This document shows positions 6,980 through 15,692 of a stretch of 64,000 nt of DNA, one piece after another. This DNA comes from CAYRFF01 sp964436125 (GTDB lineage: Bacteria; Bacteroidota; Bacteroidia; Chitinophagales; Saprospiraceae): assembly GCA_964436125.1 (NCBI GenBank), contig CAYTBT010000016.1, positions 4,260-68,259 on the forward strand. Direction: 5' to 3'. The notes under the pieces were generated by a model that worked only from the letters and a program-made list of their open reading frames with translations, did no database searches and was not told where the DNA came from. The stretch's first letter is position 1. Every line of letters begins with the position of its first letter. Position numbers and translations under genes: made by a program.

Positions 6980-8728
6980 ATGGCAGAGAAAAGCGATGTC
7001 ATTGCACATATAAAGCAGGAGTTCAAGGACGATATACTTACTGTCCAAGAAACCCGAGACAATATCCCTACTCTGTGGTTCTCCACAGGGAAGATTGTCC
7101 AAGTGATGGATTTTCTGAAAAACAAGATAGAGAATCCATATAAAATGCTCTATGACTTAACTGCAATTGATGAACAAGCAAGACAGAACCGGCAAGGACA
7201 ACCCGACAGCTACTTTACTATCGTTTATACCCTACTTTCTTATGGACGAAATAGCTATATCCGCATAAAAATTCCTACAGCATCAGCTCAACCTACAGTA
7301 CCGAGCATTACCTCCATCTTCCGCTCAGCCAATTGGTATGAAAGAGAAGTCTATGATATGTTCGGCGTGAAATTTGACGGCCACCCCAATCTCCGGAGAA
7401 TTCTCATGCCCCTCTACTGGGAAGGACATCCATTACAGAAGCAACACCCGGCGAGAGCAACGGAAATGGGGCGTTTTCAACTTCCCCCTGAAAATCAGAA
7501 AAAATATCAGGATCTCCTGCAATTTAAACCGGAGGAATGGGGACTTGATCAAGTAAAAACCGAGGGAGATATTATGTATCTTAACCTCGGACCACAACAC
7601 CCCGGAACGCACGGCGTATTGAGATTTGTCCTTCAGATGGATGGAGAGAACCTCGTAAATGTCGTACCGGAAATCGGCTTTCACCACAGAGGGGCAGAAA
7701 AAATGGGTGAACGGCAATCATGGCACACCTATATTCCGTACACCGATCGCGTAGAATATCTCGGAGGGGTAATGAATAATTTCCCTTATGTCATGGCAGT
7801 TGAAAAATTAGCCGGTATAGAAGTCCCTGAAAGAGCCAATTATATCCGGATAATGACGAGTGAACTTTTCAGAATCTCGAGTCACCTGGTATGGTACGGT
7901 ACATTTGCACAGGACCTCGGGATGATGACACCGGTTTTCCTGATGTTCAACGACAGGGAAAAACTCTTCAAGATTATTGAAGCAATCTGCGGAGATAGAA
8001 TGCACCCCAATTGGTTCAGAATAGGTGGTACGGCGCAGGATTTGCCGGAAGGCTGGGAAAACCTGATCAGAGAATTCCTCGATTATATGCCTAAGCAGCT
8101 AAAAATATACGAGAAGCTCGTCATGAAGAATGCAATCTTCAGAGCGCGGACAGAAGGAATCGGAATATATACCACGGAAGAAGCGATAGAATGGGGTATC
8201 ACAGGTCCCGGACTGCGGGCGACGGGATTTGAATGGGACTTCAGGAAAAAACAGCCCTATGCAGGATTTGAGAACTTCGACTTTGATGTTCCGACCGGAG
8301 AAAATGGCGATTGCTACGACAGAGCCAAGGTCCGTGTAGCAGAAATCACACAGAGCTTGAGGATTATCGAGCAATGCTTGAACAATATGCCCGATGGACA
8401 TTACAAGTCCGATCATCCGCTGACCACGCCACCGCGGAAGAAACGCACCATGAAAGATATAGAAACATTAATTAATCATTTCCTCGGTGTAACCTGGGGG
8501 CCGGTGATACCTCAAGGGGAAGCGCTGGTCGCAGTAGAAGCTACCAAGGGGAATAACGGCTATTACCTCGTAAGTGATGGAAGTACGGTTTCTTATAGGA
8601 CCCGTATAAGGACTCCATCCTTCCCCGCTATTCAGATGGTACCATATATAAGTCAAGGCTATACCATAGCAGATTTACTGGTTATTCTGGGAAGTGTAGA
8701 TTATGTATTGTCAGACGTTGACAGATAA
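6980..8728 (+). CDS. nuoCD: NADH-quinone oxidoreductase fused subunits C and D
   Basis: The 582-residue protein joins two subunits that are separate in many bacteria. Residues about 1-175 are NuoC (30-kDa type), with the signature ANWYEREVYDMFGVKFDGHP and RILMPLYWEGHPLQK. From about residue 193 it is NuoD (49-kDa type), with LNLGPQHPGTHGVLRF, the GFHHRGAEKMGE segment lining the quinone cavity, RISSHLVWYGTFAQDLG, and the C-terminal end DYVLSDVDR. The NuoD half forms the quinone pocket with NuoB. The same fusion is known from E. coli and other groups. Confidence 0.96.
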   Translation: MAEKSDVIAHIKQEFKDDILTVQETRDNIPTLWFSTGKIVQVMDFLKNKIENPYKMLYDLTAIDEQARQNRQGQPDSYFTIVYTLLSYGRNSYIRIKIPTASAQPTVPSITSIFRSANWYEREVYDMFGVKFDGHPNLRRILMPLYWEGHPLQKQHPARATEMGRFQLPPENQKKYQDLLQFKPEEWGLDQVKTEGDIMYLNLGPQHPGTHGVLRFVLQMDGENLVNVVPEIGFHHRGAEKMGERQSWHTYIPYTDRVEYLGGVMNNFPYVMAVEKLAGIEVPERANYIRIMTSELFRISSHLVWYGTFAQDLGMMTPVFLMFNDREKLFKIIEAICGDRMHPNWFRIGGTAQDLPEGWENLIREFLDYMPKQLKIYEKLVMKNAIFRARTEGIGIYTTEEAIEWGITGPGLRATGFEWDFRKKQPYAGFENFDFDVPTGENGDCYDRAKVRVAEITQSLRIIEQCLNNMPDGHYKSDHPLTTPPRKKRTMKDIETLINHFLGVTWGPVIPQGEALVAVEATKGNNGYYLVSDGSTVSYRTRIRTPSFPAIQMVPYISQGYTIADLLVILGSVDYVLSDVDR

Positions 8729-8742
8729 AAATTGTGTAAAAA

Positions 8743-9225
8743 ATGAGCGATAAGAAGCAAGTTATATCAGAAGAAGCGAGAAAAGAGATCGAGGACCTCT
8801 TTGAACATGTCCCGCAGAAGCGGGTGGCTTGCATCGATGCATTAAAAGTTGTCCAGAAGCATCACCGATACGTATCGGATGAAGCATTAAAGGAACTTGC
8901 TCCGATGCTTGAGATGGGCGCTGAAGAAATCGATGGCGTCGCTTCTTTTTACAACATTATTTTCAGAAAACCCGTGGGAAAGCACGTGATCTTTGTCTGT
9001 AATAGTGTGAGTTGCTGGATTATGGGCTATGAGAAAATAATTGAAGCCCTCGAGGAAAAACTCGATGTAAAACTAGGTGGAACTACAGCAGATGACCGTT
9101 TTACGCTACTCCCTATTGTCTGCCTCGGAGCCTGTGATAGCGCTCCGACAATTAAGGTCGATAATGACTTGCACAGAGATGTTACTGTAGAGCAGCTCGA
9201 TGAAATATTGGATAGATATAATTAA
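8743..9225 (+). CDS. nuoE: NADH-quinone oxidoreductase subunit E
   Basis: This is the 24-kDa-type, thioredoxin-like subunit of the NADH-oxidising module, and it holds a [2Fe-2S] cluster (N1a). The four ligands are Cys86 and Cys91 (CNSVSC) and Cys127 and Cys131 (CLGAC). GVASFYNIIFRKPVGKH is the typical family segment before the first Cys pair. Its presence with nuoF and nuoG shows that this operon encodes a full NADH-accepting enzyme, not the reduced 11-subunit form. Confidence 0.96.
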   Translation: MSDKKQVISEEARKEIEDLFEHVPQKRVACIDALKVVQKHHRYVSDEALKELAPMLEMGAEEIDGVASFYNIIFRKPVGKHVIFVCNSVSCWIMGYEKIIEALEEKLDVKLGGTTADDRFTLLPIVCLGACDSAPTIKVDNDLHRDVTVEQLDEILDRYN

Positions 9226-9230
9226 GAATA

Positions 9231-10502
9231 ATGGAAAGACCATTAACAGAACATATAAAAAAGGATGGCTCCTGGCTCACCTTAAAAGAATATGAGAAGG
9301 TAGGCGGCTATCAAGGTTTAAGACGAGCTTTAAAAATGACACCAGAAGAGGTACTCGAGGAATTGAAAGCCTCGCAACTTCGTGGTAGAGGTGGGGCAGG
9401 TTTCCCTACCGGGCTAAAATGGAGCTTCGTCCCGATGGGCGATAATGCACCCCGGGAAAAATATATCGTGTGTAATGGCGACGAGATGGAACCCGGTACA
9501 TTTAAGGATCGCCTCCTCGTTGAGGGGAATCCCCATCAGCTTATCGAAGGGATGATTATAGGTGCTTATACAATCCAAGCTCAAGAAGCAATTGTTTTCT
9601 TGCGATGGGCTTATCATAAAGCAGCTGATATCGTTGAAAAGGCAATCCAGGAAGCTTACGACGCCGGATATCTCGGGAAAAATATCCTCGGACACGATTT
9701 TGACCTTAAATTCCACCTGCACACCAGTGTGGGGAGATATATATGCGGTGAGGAAACAGCTCTCCTCAATGCACTCGAAGGAAAGCGCGCCAATCCTCGC
9801 AGCAAGCCTCCTTTTCCTCAAGTAAGTGGCCTCTACGGTAAACCCACCGTGGTCAACAACCTGGAAACCTTCTCCAATATCCCGCACATCCTACACAAGG
9901 GAGCCGATTGGTATTTCAACCTCAGCAATTCCGAGAAAGGTGGCGGAACCAAGCTATACGGAGCGAGCGGTAGAGTGAAAAACCCCGATATATGGGAACT
10001 TCCACTCGGCGTTACCCTTGGAGAAATTCTTGAGGAACATGCAGGTGGCATGAAGGAAGGATATGAATTTAAAGGCGCTCTTCCGGGTGGAGCATCGACT
10101 GATTTTCTCGTGAAAGAACACTTTGATGTAAAAATGGACTATGAAGGAGTGATGGAAGCCGGTAGTCGACTCGGTACGGGAACAATAATCGTCCTAGACG
10201 ATAAAACTTGCCCGGTCGGAATGGTACTGAATCTAGAGAAATTCTTTGCTCAGGAATCTTGTGGATGGTGTACGCCATGTAGAGAAGGCTTACCATGGAC
10301 CGCCAAGATACTCAATGCTATAGAAGATGGACGCGGTATAGAAAAACACCTCGATATCCTTGCATTTGAGACCGATTATATGGCTCCGGGAAATACTTTC
10401 TGTGCACTAGCACCAGGTGCCATGGAACCATTACAGAGTGCTTTAAAATATTTTAGGGATGACTTTGAGCATCATATTCACCATCGTGAATGCCCTTATT
10501 AA
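9231..10502 (+). CDS. nuoF: NADH-quinone oxidoreductase subunit F (NADH-binding)
   Basis: NuoF is the 51-kDa-type subunit that binds NADH and FMN and carries the [4Fe-4S] cluster N3. The glycine-rich NADH/FMN loop is RGRGGAGFPTGLKWSF, about residues 50-66. The FMN-site segment YICGEETALLNALEG follows. The N3 ligands are three Cys in CGWCTPCREG at about residues 344-350 and one in FCALAPGAM near residue 390. The 423-residue length is normal. Confidence 0.97.
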   Translation: MERPLTEHIKKDGSWLTLKEYEKVGGYQGLRRALKMTPEEVLEELKASQLRGRGGAGFPTGLKWSFVPMGDNAPREKYIVCNGDEMEPGTFKDRLLVEGNPHQLIEGMIIGAYTIQAQEAIVFLRWAYHKAADIVEKAIQEAYDAGYLGKNILGHDFDLKFHLHTSVGRYICGEETALLNALEGKRANPRSKPPFPQVSGLYGKPTVVNNLETFSNIPHILHKGADWYFNLSNSEKGGGTKLYGASGRVKNPDIWELPLGVTLGEILEEHAGGMKEGYEFKGALPGGASTDFLVKEHFDVKMDYEGVMEAGSRLGTGTIIVLDDKTCPVGMVLNLEKFFAQESCGWCTPCREGLPWTAKILNAIEDGRGIEKHLDILAFETDYMAPGNTFCALAPGAMEPLQSALKYFRDDFEHHIHHRECPY

Positions 10503-10526
10503 TATCAGGATTATAAATAAAGTCTT

Positions 10527-13217
10527 ATGGCTACAGTATATATAGATGACAAAGAATATGAAGTAGAAGAAGGGAAAAACCTCCTTGAAACCTGCCTATC
10601 TCTAGGCTTGAATCTCCCCTATTTCTGCTGGCATCCGGCAATGGACTCTGTCGGGGCTTGCCGTCAATGTGCTGTCATCAATTATCGTGATGAAGAAGAT
10701 ACAAGAGGTAAATTAATCATGGCTTGTATGACACGTGTTTCAGATGGTATGCGCGTATCACTCGAGACCAAAAGAGCTCGACAATTCCGGGCTGCCAATA
10801 TCGAAGCACTGATGATTAATCACCCTCACGACTGCCCGGTCTGTGATGAAGGTGGGGAATGTCATTTACAAGATATGACCGTCATGTCCGGACATAATTA
10901 CCGGAGATATGAATTTAATAAAAGAACTCATGTCAACCAGGACCTGGGACCTTTCCTTAATCACGAAATGAATCGCTGTATTCAGTGCTATCGTTGCGTG
11001 CGTTTCTATAACGATTACGCCGATGGAGATGATCTCAGTGTATTCGGCGCTCACGATGATGTTTACTTCGGAAGGGTTGAAGACGGACCGCTTGAAAGTG
11101 AATTCAGTGGAAACCTCGTTGAAATATGTCCTACGGGAGTTTTCACCGATAAACCATTAAAAAAACACTATACAAGAAAATGGGATCTCAAGTCCGGACC
11201 ATCAATATGTCATGGCTGCAGCCTGGGCTGCAATATCCTCGTAAGTGAGCGATATAAGAGCATCAGAAGAGTGCTCACTAGATATAACGGTGACATAAAT
11301 GGCTATTTTATCTGTGACAGAGGAAGATTCGGATATGAATATACCAATAGCGATGACCGCATCCTCTATCCAGTGAAGACAATCAACGGCGAGCAAGGCC
11401 ATATCGACAAGACAACAGCGCTTGAAGAAGTGCGTAAACTCGCTACACCGCAAGGCAAAAAAGTTATAGGAATTGGCTCTCCACGAGCTTCCCTCGAGTC
11501 CAATTTTATGTTACAGAAACTCGTAGGAAAAGAGAATTTCTATGCAGGTATTCCTAGTCATGAAGGAAAACTGGTGAAACAGATTATCGACATCCTCAAC
11601 AAGGGAAAAGTAAGGACTCCTTCAATGGGCGAGGCTGAAAAATACGACGCAGTGTTCATTCTCGGTGAAGATGTCACCAATACTGCTCCACGACTTGCCC
11701 TTACGCTCCGTCAGACAGCTAAGCATCGACCAAATAAAGCGGCAGAAGCTCTGCGCATCTCTGAGTGGGACAACTACAATATAAAACAAGTTGTACAGAA
11801 TGATAAAGGCCCATTCTATGTTGCCACGACACATAAAACCAAGCTGAATGGTATCGCTACTGACCAGCTCTATGCCAGCCCGGATGAAATCGCGCGACTG
11901 GGATATGCCGTAGCTCATGAAATAAGTGATTCTTACCCAGCTGTAGAAGGATTGAGTAAAGAAACTCAAGAACTCGCCAAGCTTATTGCAACTGACCTGA
12001 AGAATTCAGAAAAACCACTGATCGTGTCAGGTTCCAGTTTATTCAGTGAAGCAGTTATTCAAGCTTCCGCAAATGTCGCGCATGCCCTCAGAGAATCCAA
12101 TGAAAACACAGGCATTATTTACACGGTCTCCGAGGCAAATTCCATGGGCTTGGGAATGATTTCTGAGAAATTCCTCGACGACGCCGTAGAAAAATTAAAT
12201 AGTGAAAGAATCGATACTCTTCTCGTCCTTGAAAACGACCTTTATCGCAGAATGGACGCAGAGAAAGTTGAAAAACTCTTCGAGCAAGCAGGTCAATCCA
12301 TAGTTCTGGATAGTCTCTTAAACGATACGACCAAGTTAGCTGATTACGCATTACCTGCAGGAACATTTGCTGAGAGTACTGGTACAATTGTAAATAACGA
12401 AGGTAGAGCACAACGTTTCTTCCAAGCCTATAAACCTGACAATGACGTTCAGAGTAGCTGGGCTTGGCTCGCAGAGATCCTCGGAGAAGGTAGAGATTAC
12501 CATTTTGATAAGGTTGTGGACGACCTTATCAAAGCCTATCCGGAACTAGCACTTGTAGAAGAAGTCGCGCCGGAAGCCGACTTCAGGAAAGGAACACAGA
12601 AAATCCCGAGATCTCCTCATCGTTATAGTGGAAGAGCTTCCAAAGAAGCAGATGTGGATGTAAGCGAGAAAAAACCACCTGAAGATCCTGATTCAGCAAT
12701 GTCTTATACGATGGAAGGATTCCATGGAAGACAACCTGCGGCAATGACAGGTTTTTACTGGTCGCCGGGCTGGAACTCCGTACAATCTATTAATAAGTAT
12801 CAGATTGAGGTGGGTGGTGAATTACACGATGGCAATCCAGGCAAACGCCTTCTCGAGCCATCCTCTGAAAGTACAATAGAAGAAACAACAGCCATCCCTA
12901 GCAACTTCGCTCCGAAAGCGGGTAAAAAACTAGCATTACCGATTTATTATATCTATGGATCAGAAGAACTCAGTGCCAAGTCTCCGGCTATTCAAGAAAG
13001 AATCCCGGAAGCACAGTTTATCCTGAACCCGAAAGATGCTGCGCAAGAAGGTATTGCAGAAGGAGATACTCTACACCTAAGTGTAGATGGGAAGGACATA
13101 AACTTGCGCGTAAAATTTGACGAAAGTCTAGCCAATGGAACTGTAGGTGTACCGATAGGCTTCAAGGAAACCGTAGGTATCGCATTTCCATTTTGGGCAG
13201 AACTAAAAAAAGTATAA
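10527..13217 (+). CDS. nuoG: NADH-quinone oxidoreductase subunit G
   Basis: NuoG is the largest subunit of the hydrophilic arm, a wire of iron-sulfur clusters. The N1b [2Fe-2S] ligands are Cys34, Cys45, Cys48 and Cys67. N5 is ligated by His99, Cys103, Cys106 and Cys112. N4 is ligated by Cys151, Cys154, Cys157 and Cys201. The extra N7 ligands, as in E. coli and Thermus, are also complete (Cys228, Cys231, Cys235 and Cys263, spacing CxxCxxxC-x27-C). The rest is a molybdopterin-oxidoreductase-like domain that in this family has lost the cofactor. A divergent, charged segment lies at about residues 690-740. The end resembles a molydopterin dinucleotide-binding domain. Confidence 0.95.
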   Translation: MATVYIDDKEYEVEEGKNLLETCLSLGLNLPYFCWHPAMDSVGACRQCAVINYRDEEDTRGKLIMACMTRVSDGMRVSLETKRARQFRAANIEALMINHPHDCPVCDEGGECHLQDMTVMSGHNYRRYEFNKRTHVNQDLGPFLNHEMNRCIQCYRCVRFYNDYADGDDLSVFGAHDDVYFGRVEDGPLESEFSGNLVEICPTGVFTDKPLKKHYTRKWDLKSGPSICHGCSLGCNILVSERYKSIRRVLTRYNGDINGYFICDRGRFGYEYTNSDDRILYPVKTINGEQGHIDKTTALEEVRKLATPQGKKVIGIGSPRASLESNFMLQKLVGKENFYAGIPSHEGKLVKQIIDILNKGKVRTPSMGEAEKYDAVFILGEDVTNTAPRLALTLRQTAKHRPNKAAEALRISEWDNYNIKQVVQNDKGPFYVATTHKTKLNGIATDQLYASPDEIARLGYAVAHEISDSYPAVEGLSKETQELAKLIATDLKNSEKPLIVSGSSLFSEAVIQASANVAHALRESNENTGIIYTVSEANSMGLGMISEKFLDDAVEKLNSERIDTLLVLENDLYRRMDAEKVEKLFEQAGQSIVLDSLLNDTTKLADYALPAGTFAESTGTIVNNEGRAQRFFQAYKPDNDVQSSWAWLAEILGEGRDYHFDKVVDDLIKAYPELALVEEVAPEADFRKGTQKIPRSPHRYSGRASKEADVDVSEKKPPEDPDSAMSYTMEGFHGRQPAAMTGFYWSPGWNSVQSINKYQIEVGGELHDGNPGKRLLEPSSESTIEETTAIPSNFAPKAGKKLALPIYYIYGSEELSAKSPAIQERIPEAQFILNPKDAAQEGIAEGDTLHLSVDGKDINLRVKFDESLANGTVGVPIGFKETVGIAFPFWAELKKV

Positions 13218-13236
13218 ATTGTAAAAAATATCAATC

Positions 13237-14187
13237 ATGAGTGAAACGTGGGTGCATATTTTAACGATAGTAGGCGTGCTGCTGGTTATGGTAACTATTG
13301 CGGCGGCGCTGATCTATGTTGAAAGAAGAATGCTGGCGGTATGGCAAGATCGCTATGGCCCCAATAGAGTCGGGCCATTCGGGCTTTTTCAAGTGCTGGC
13401 AGATATGGTGAAAATATTTTTTAAAGAAGATTGGATCCCCAATTTTGTCGATAAAAAAGTATTTATCGTCGCACCTATGATTATTATGATGACGATATTA
13501 TGCTCCTTTGCAATGATACCATTTACAGAAAATATTATGGTATCAGACCTGAATATCGGGCTTCTCTTTGTCCTGGGAATGTCTTCTCTAGGAGCCTACA
13601 GCCTCGCACTCGGTGGCTGGTCCTCCAATAACAAATATTCACTCCTGGGAGCAATAAGAGGAACTGCACAGATGATTTCGTATGAGGTATTTATGGGACT
13701 TTCTTTAATGGGAGTCGTGATGCTGGCAGGGAGTTTCAATATGAAAGAAATTGTACTCTCACAGCAAGGCATGTGGAATGTAGTGCCGCAATTTCTAGGA
13801 TTTATTATCTTTTTCATTGCCGGTCTTGCAGAAACACATCGTGCACCACTAGATTTACCGGAGGCAGAGAGCGAATTGATTGCCGGCTTTCACTCTGAAT
13901 ATTCAGGGATGAAATTCGGAATGTTTTTCGTGGGGGAATACTTAGGTATTACACTTATTTCAGCTTTGATAACAGTACTATTCTTCGGAGGCTGGCTAGG
14001 ACCATCGTTCTTGCCACCCGTAGTATGGTTTTTTATAAAGACGTTTTTCTTTATCATCATGTTTATTCTTATGCGGGCGGCATTGCCTCGACCGCGTTAT
14101 GACCAGCTCATGGCTGTGGGCTGGAAATGGCTGTTGCCATTGACATTATTAAATGTACTGGTTACCGGTGCAATAATACTGGCATAG
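13237..14187 (+). CDS. nuoH: NADH-quinone oxidoreductase subunit H
   Basis: NuoH/ND1 anchors the hydrophilic arm to the membrane and forms part of the quinone entry channel. Eight or so hydrophobic helices are visible. Family motifs are YVERRMLAVWQDRYGPNRVG near the start and AETHRAPLDLPEAESELIAG in the third cytoplasmic loop, rich in the conserved Glu and Arg residues thought to couple to proton movement. The length of 316 residues is slightly short but complete at both ends. Confidence 0.96.
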   Translation: MSETWVHILTIVGVLLVMVTIAAALIYVERRMLAVWQDRYGPNRVGPFGLFQVLADMVKIFFKEDWIPNFVDKKVFIVAPMIIMMTILCSFAMIPFTENIMVSDLNIGLLFVLGMSSLGAYSLALGGWSSNNKYSLLGAIRGTAQMISYEVFMGLSLMGVVMLAGSFNMKEIVLSQQGMWNVVPQFLGFIIFFIAGLAETHRAPLDLPEAESELIAGFHSEYSGMKFGMFFVGEYLGITLISALITVLFFGGWLGPSFLPPVVWFFIKTFFFIIMFILMRAALPRPRYDQLMAVGWKWLLPLTLLNVLVTGAIILA

Positions 14188-14282
14188 GCAGCTCGGGATA
14201 AAAGAGTGGATTGAAGTTGTACAAGAAATGTATTTAAGTAAAGGCAGTTTAAACAAATTATTGAATAAAAAATGAGATAAAT

Positions 14283-14813
14283 ATGCTGTTACGTAGCTTT
14301 TTTACCAATCTGAGGACAATATGGCTTACTCTAGCGAGGACATTTAAGAAGCCTATTACGATACAATACCCTGAAGAGAAACCTTATCTAGCACCGCGAT
14401 ATCGCGGGCGGATTGTGCTTTCGCGGGATCCCGATGGAATAGAACGTTGCGTCGCTTGTAATTTATGTGCTGCAGTCTGTCCGACAGATTGCATATCATT
14501 GCAAGCTACTGAAGATGAAAACGGAAGACGTTATCCGGAGTTTTTTAGGATTAATTTTTCACGGTGCATTTTCTGTGGTCTATGTGAAGAAGCTTGTCCG
14601 ACTTATTCAATACAGTTGATTCCCGACTTTGAAATGGCGGAATACGACAGGCAGAACCTCGTCTATGAAAAAGAAGACCTTCTTATTGATGGACAAGGGA
14701 AATACCATGGCTACAATTTTTACAGAGAATCAGGTGTAGCAGTAGGTGTTAAAGAGAAAGGCGGAGGAGAAAAGGAAGATGCACCAGTAGATCCAAGATC
14801 ATTATTACCATGA
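14283..14813 (+). CDS. nuoI: NADH-quinone oxidoreductase subunit I
   Basis: This is an 8-iron ferredoxin-like subunit carrying clusters N6a and N6b. The ligands are Cys56, Cys59, Cys62 and Cys66 in CVACNLCAAVC, and Cys95, Cys98, Cys101 and Cys105 in CIFCGLCEEAC. Each cluster takes its fourth ligand from the opposite motif. It starts 95 bases after nuoH, the largest gap in the operon. Its stop overlaps the nuoJ start (ATGA). Confidence 0.96.
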   Translation: MLLRSFFTNLRTIWLTLARTFKKPITIQYPEEKPYLAPRYRGRIVLSRDPDGIERCVACNLCAAVCPTDCISLQATEDENGRRYPEFFRINFSRCIFCGLCEEACPTYSIQLIPDFEMAEYDRQNLVYEKEDLLIDGQGKYHGYNFYRESGVAVGVKEKGGGEKEDAPVDPRSLLP

Positions 14814-15340
14814 ATATCATTTTTTACATATCGGCTATAATAGCAATATTCACGACATTAAGAGTAGTTACACATAGTAATGCTGTACACGCGCTTATCT
14901 ATATGATAGTGTCACTTCTCTCTGTTGCGGTTATCTTTTTTATCCTCGGTGCGCCATTTATTGCTGCCCTTGAGATAATTATCTACGCAGGAGCTATTAT
15001 TGTCCTGTTCATCTTTGTCGTGATGATGCTCAATCTAGGGAAAGAGCATGCTGAAAAGGAGAAAGAGTGGCTCTCGCCTAGTGCGTGGATAGGCCCCGGA
15101 ATTTTATGCTTGATTTTACTCGGTGAATTTATCTACATTACGACAAGTAGCACACCTTCCGGCGTAGAAATCATGCCTATAAGTCCCAAGGAAGTAGGAG
15201 TATCTCTTTACAGCAAATATGTCCTGGGCGTAGAATTAACAGCGATGCTTTTAATGAGTGGTGTCGTGGGGGCGTATCATATAGGAAGATATAAGAAGAA
15301 GGAATATCATAGGTTTTTACAAGAAGAAAATAACAAATAG
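14810..15340 (+). CDS. nuoJ: NADH-quinone oxidoreductase subunit J
   Basis: NuoJ/ND6 is a five-helix membrane subunit next to the coupling elements of complex I. The signature EIIIYAGAIIVLFIFVVMML, in helix 3, contains the pi-bulge segment typical of the family. Its ATG overlaps the nuoI stop codon, and the gene lies between nuoI and nuoK in the usual order. A loop of about 30 residues (STPSGVEIMPISPKEVG) precedes the last helix. Confidence 0.95.
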   Translation: MNIIFYISAIIAIFTTLRVVTHSNAVHALIYMIVSLLSVAVIFFILGAPFIAALEIIIYAGAIIVLFIFVVMMLNLGKEHAEKEKEWLSPSAWIGPGILCLILLGEFIYITTSSTPSGVEIMPISPKEVGVSLYSKYVLGVELTAMLLMSGVVGAYHIGRYKKKEYHRFLQEENNK

Positions 15341-15347
15341 ATAGACA

Positions 15348-15656
15348 ATGGCACTTATCCCTTTAAATATCGGTTTATTGCTAGCAGCAATCTTATTTAT
15401 ACTAGGACTGATAGGCGTTCTCGTACGACGCAATGTCATTTTTATGCTTATTTCCGTAGAGATTATGATGAATGCAGCTGCACTTGCATTTATCGTAGCC
15501 GGTTCGCAATGGGCAAGTGTTGATGGGCAGATAATGGTTTTATTCATCTATGCGGTCGCAGCTGCTGAAGTTGCTGTAGGTCTGGCACTGGTACTTCAGA
15601 TGCACAAGCATTACGGCACACTGGATGTCAATAAATTAACCAATTTAAAAGATTAA
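15348..15656 (+). CDS. nuoK: NADH-quinone oxidoreductase subunit K
   Basis: NuoK/ND4L is a small three-helix membrane subunit. The conserved Glu residues used in proton transfer are visible in SVEIMMNAAALAF (helix 2) and AAAEVAVGLALVL (helix 3). At 102 residues it has the normal length. It follows nuoJ by 7 bases. Confidence 0.96.
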   Translation: MALIPLNIGLLLAAILFILGLIGVLVRRNVIFMLISVEIMMNAAALAFIVAGSQWASVDGQIMVLFIYAVAAAEVAVGLALVLQMHKHYGTLDVNKLTNLKD

Positions 15657-15692
15657 ACGCGATACGTTAATAATTAAGATAAGGAAGAAGAT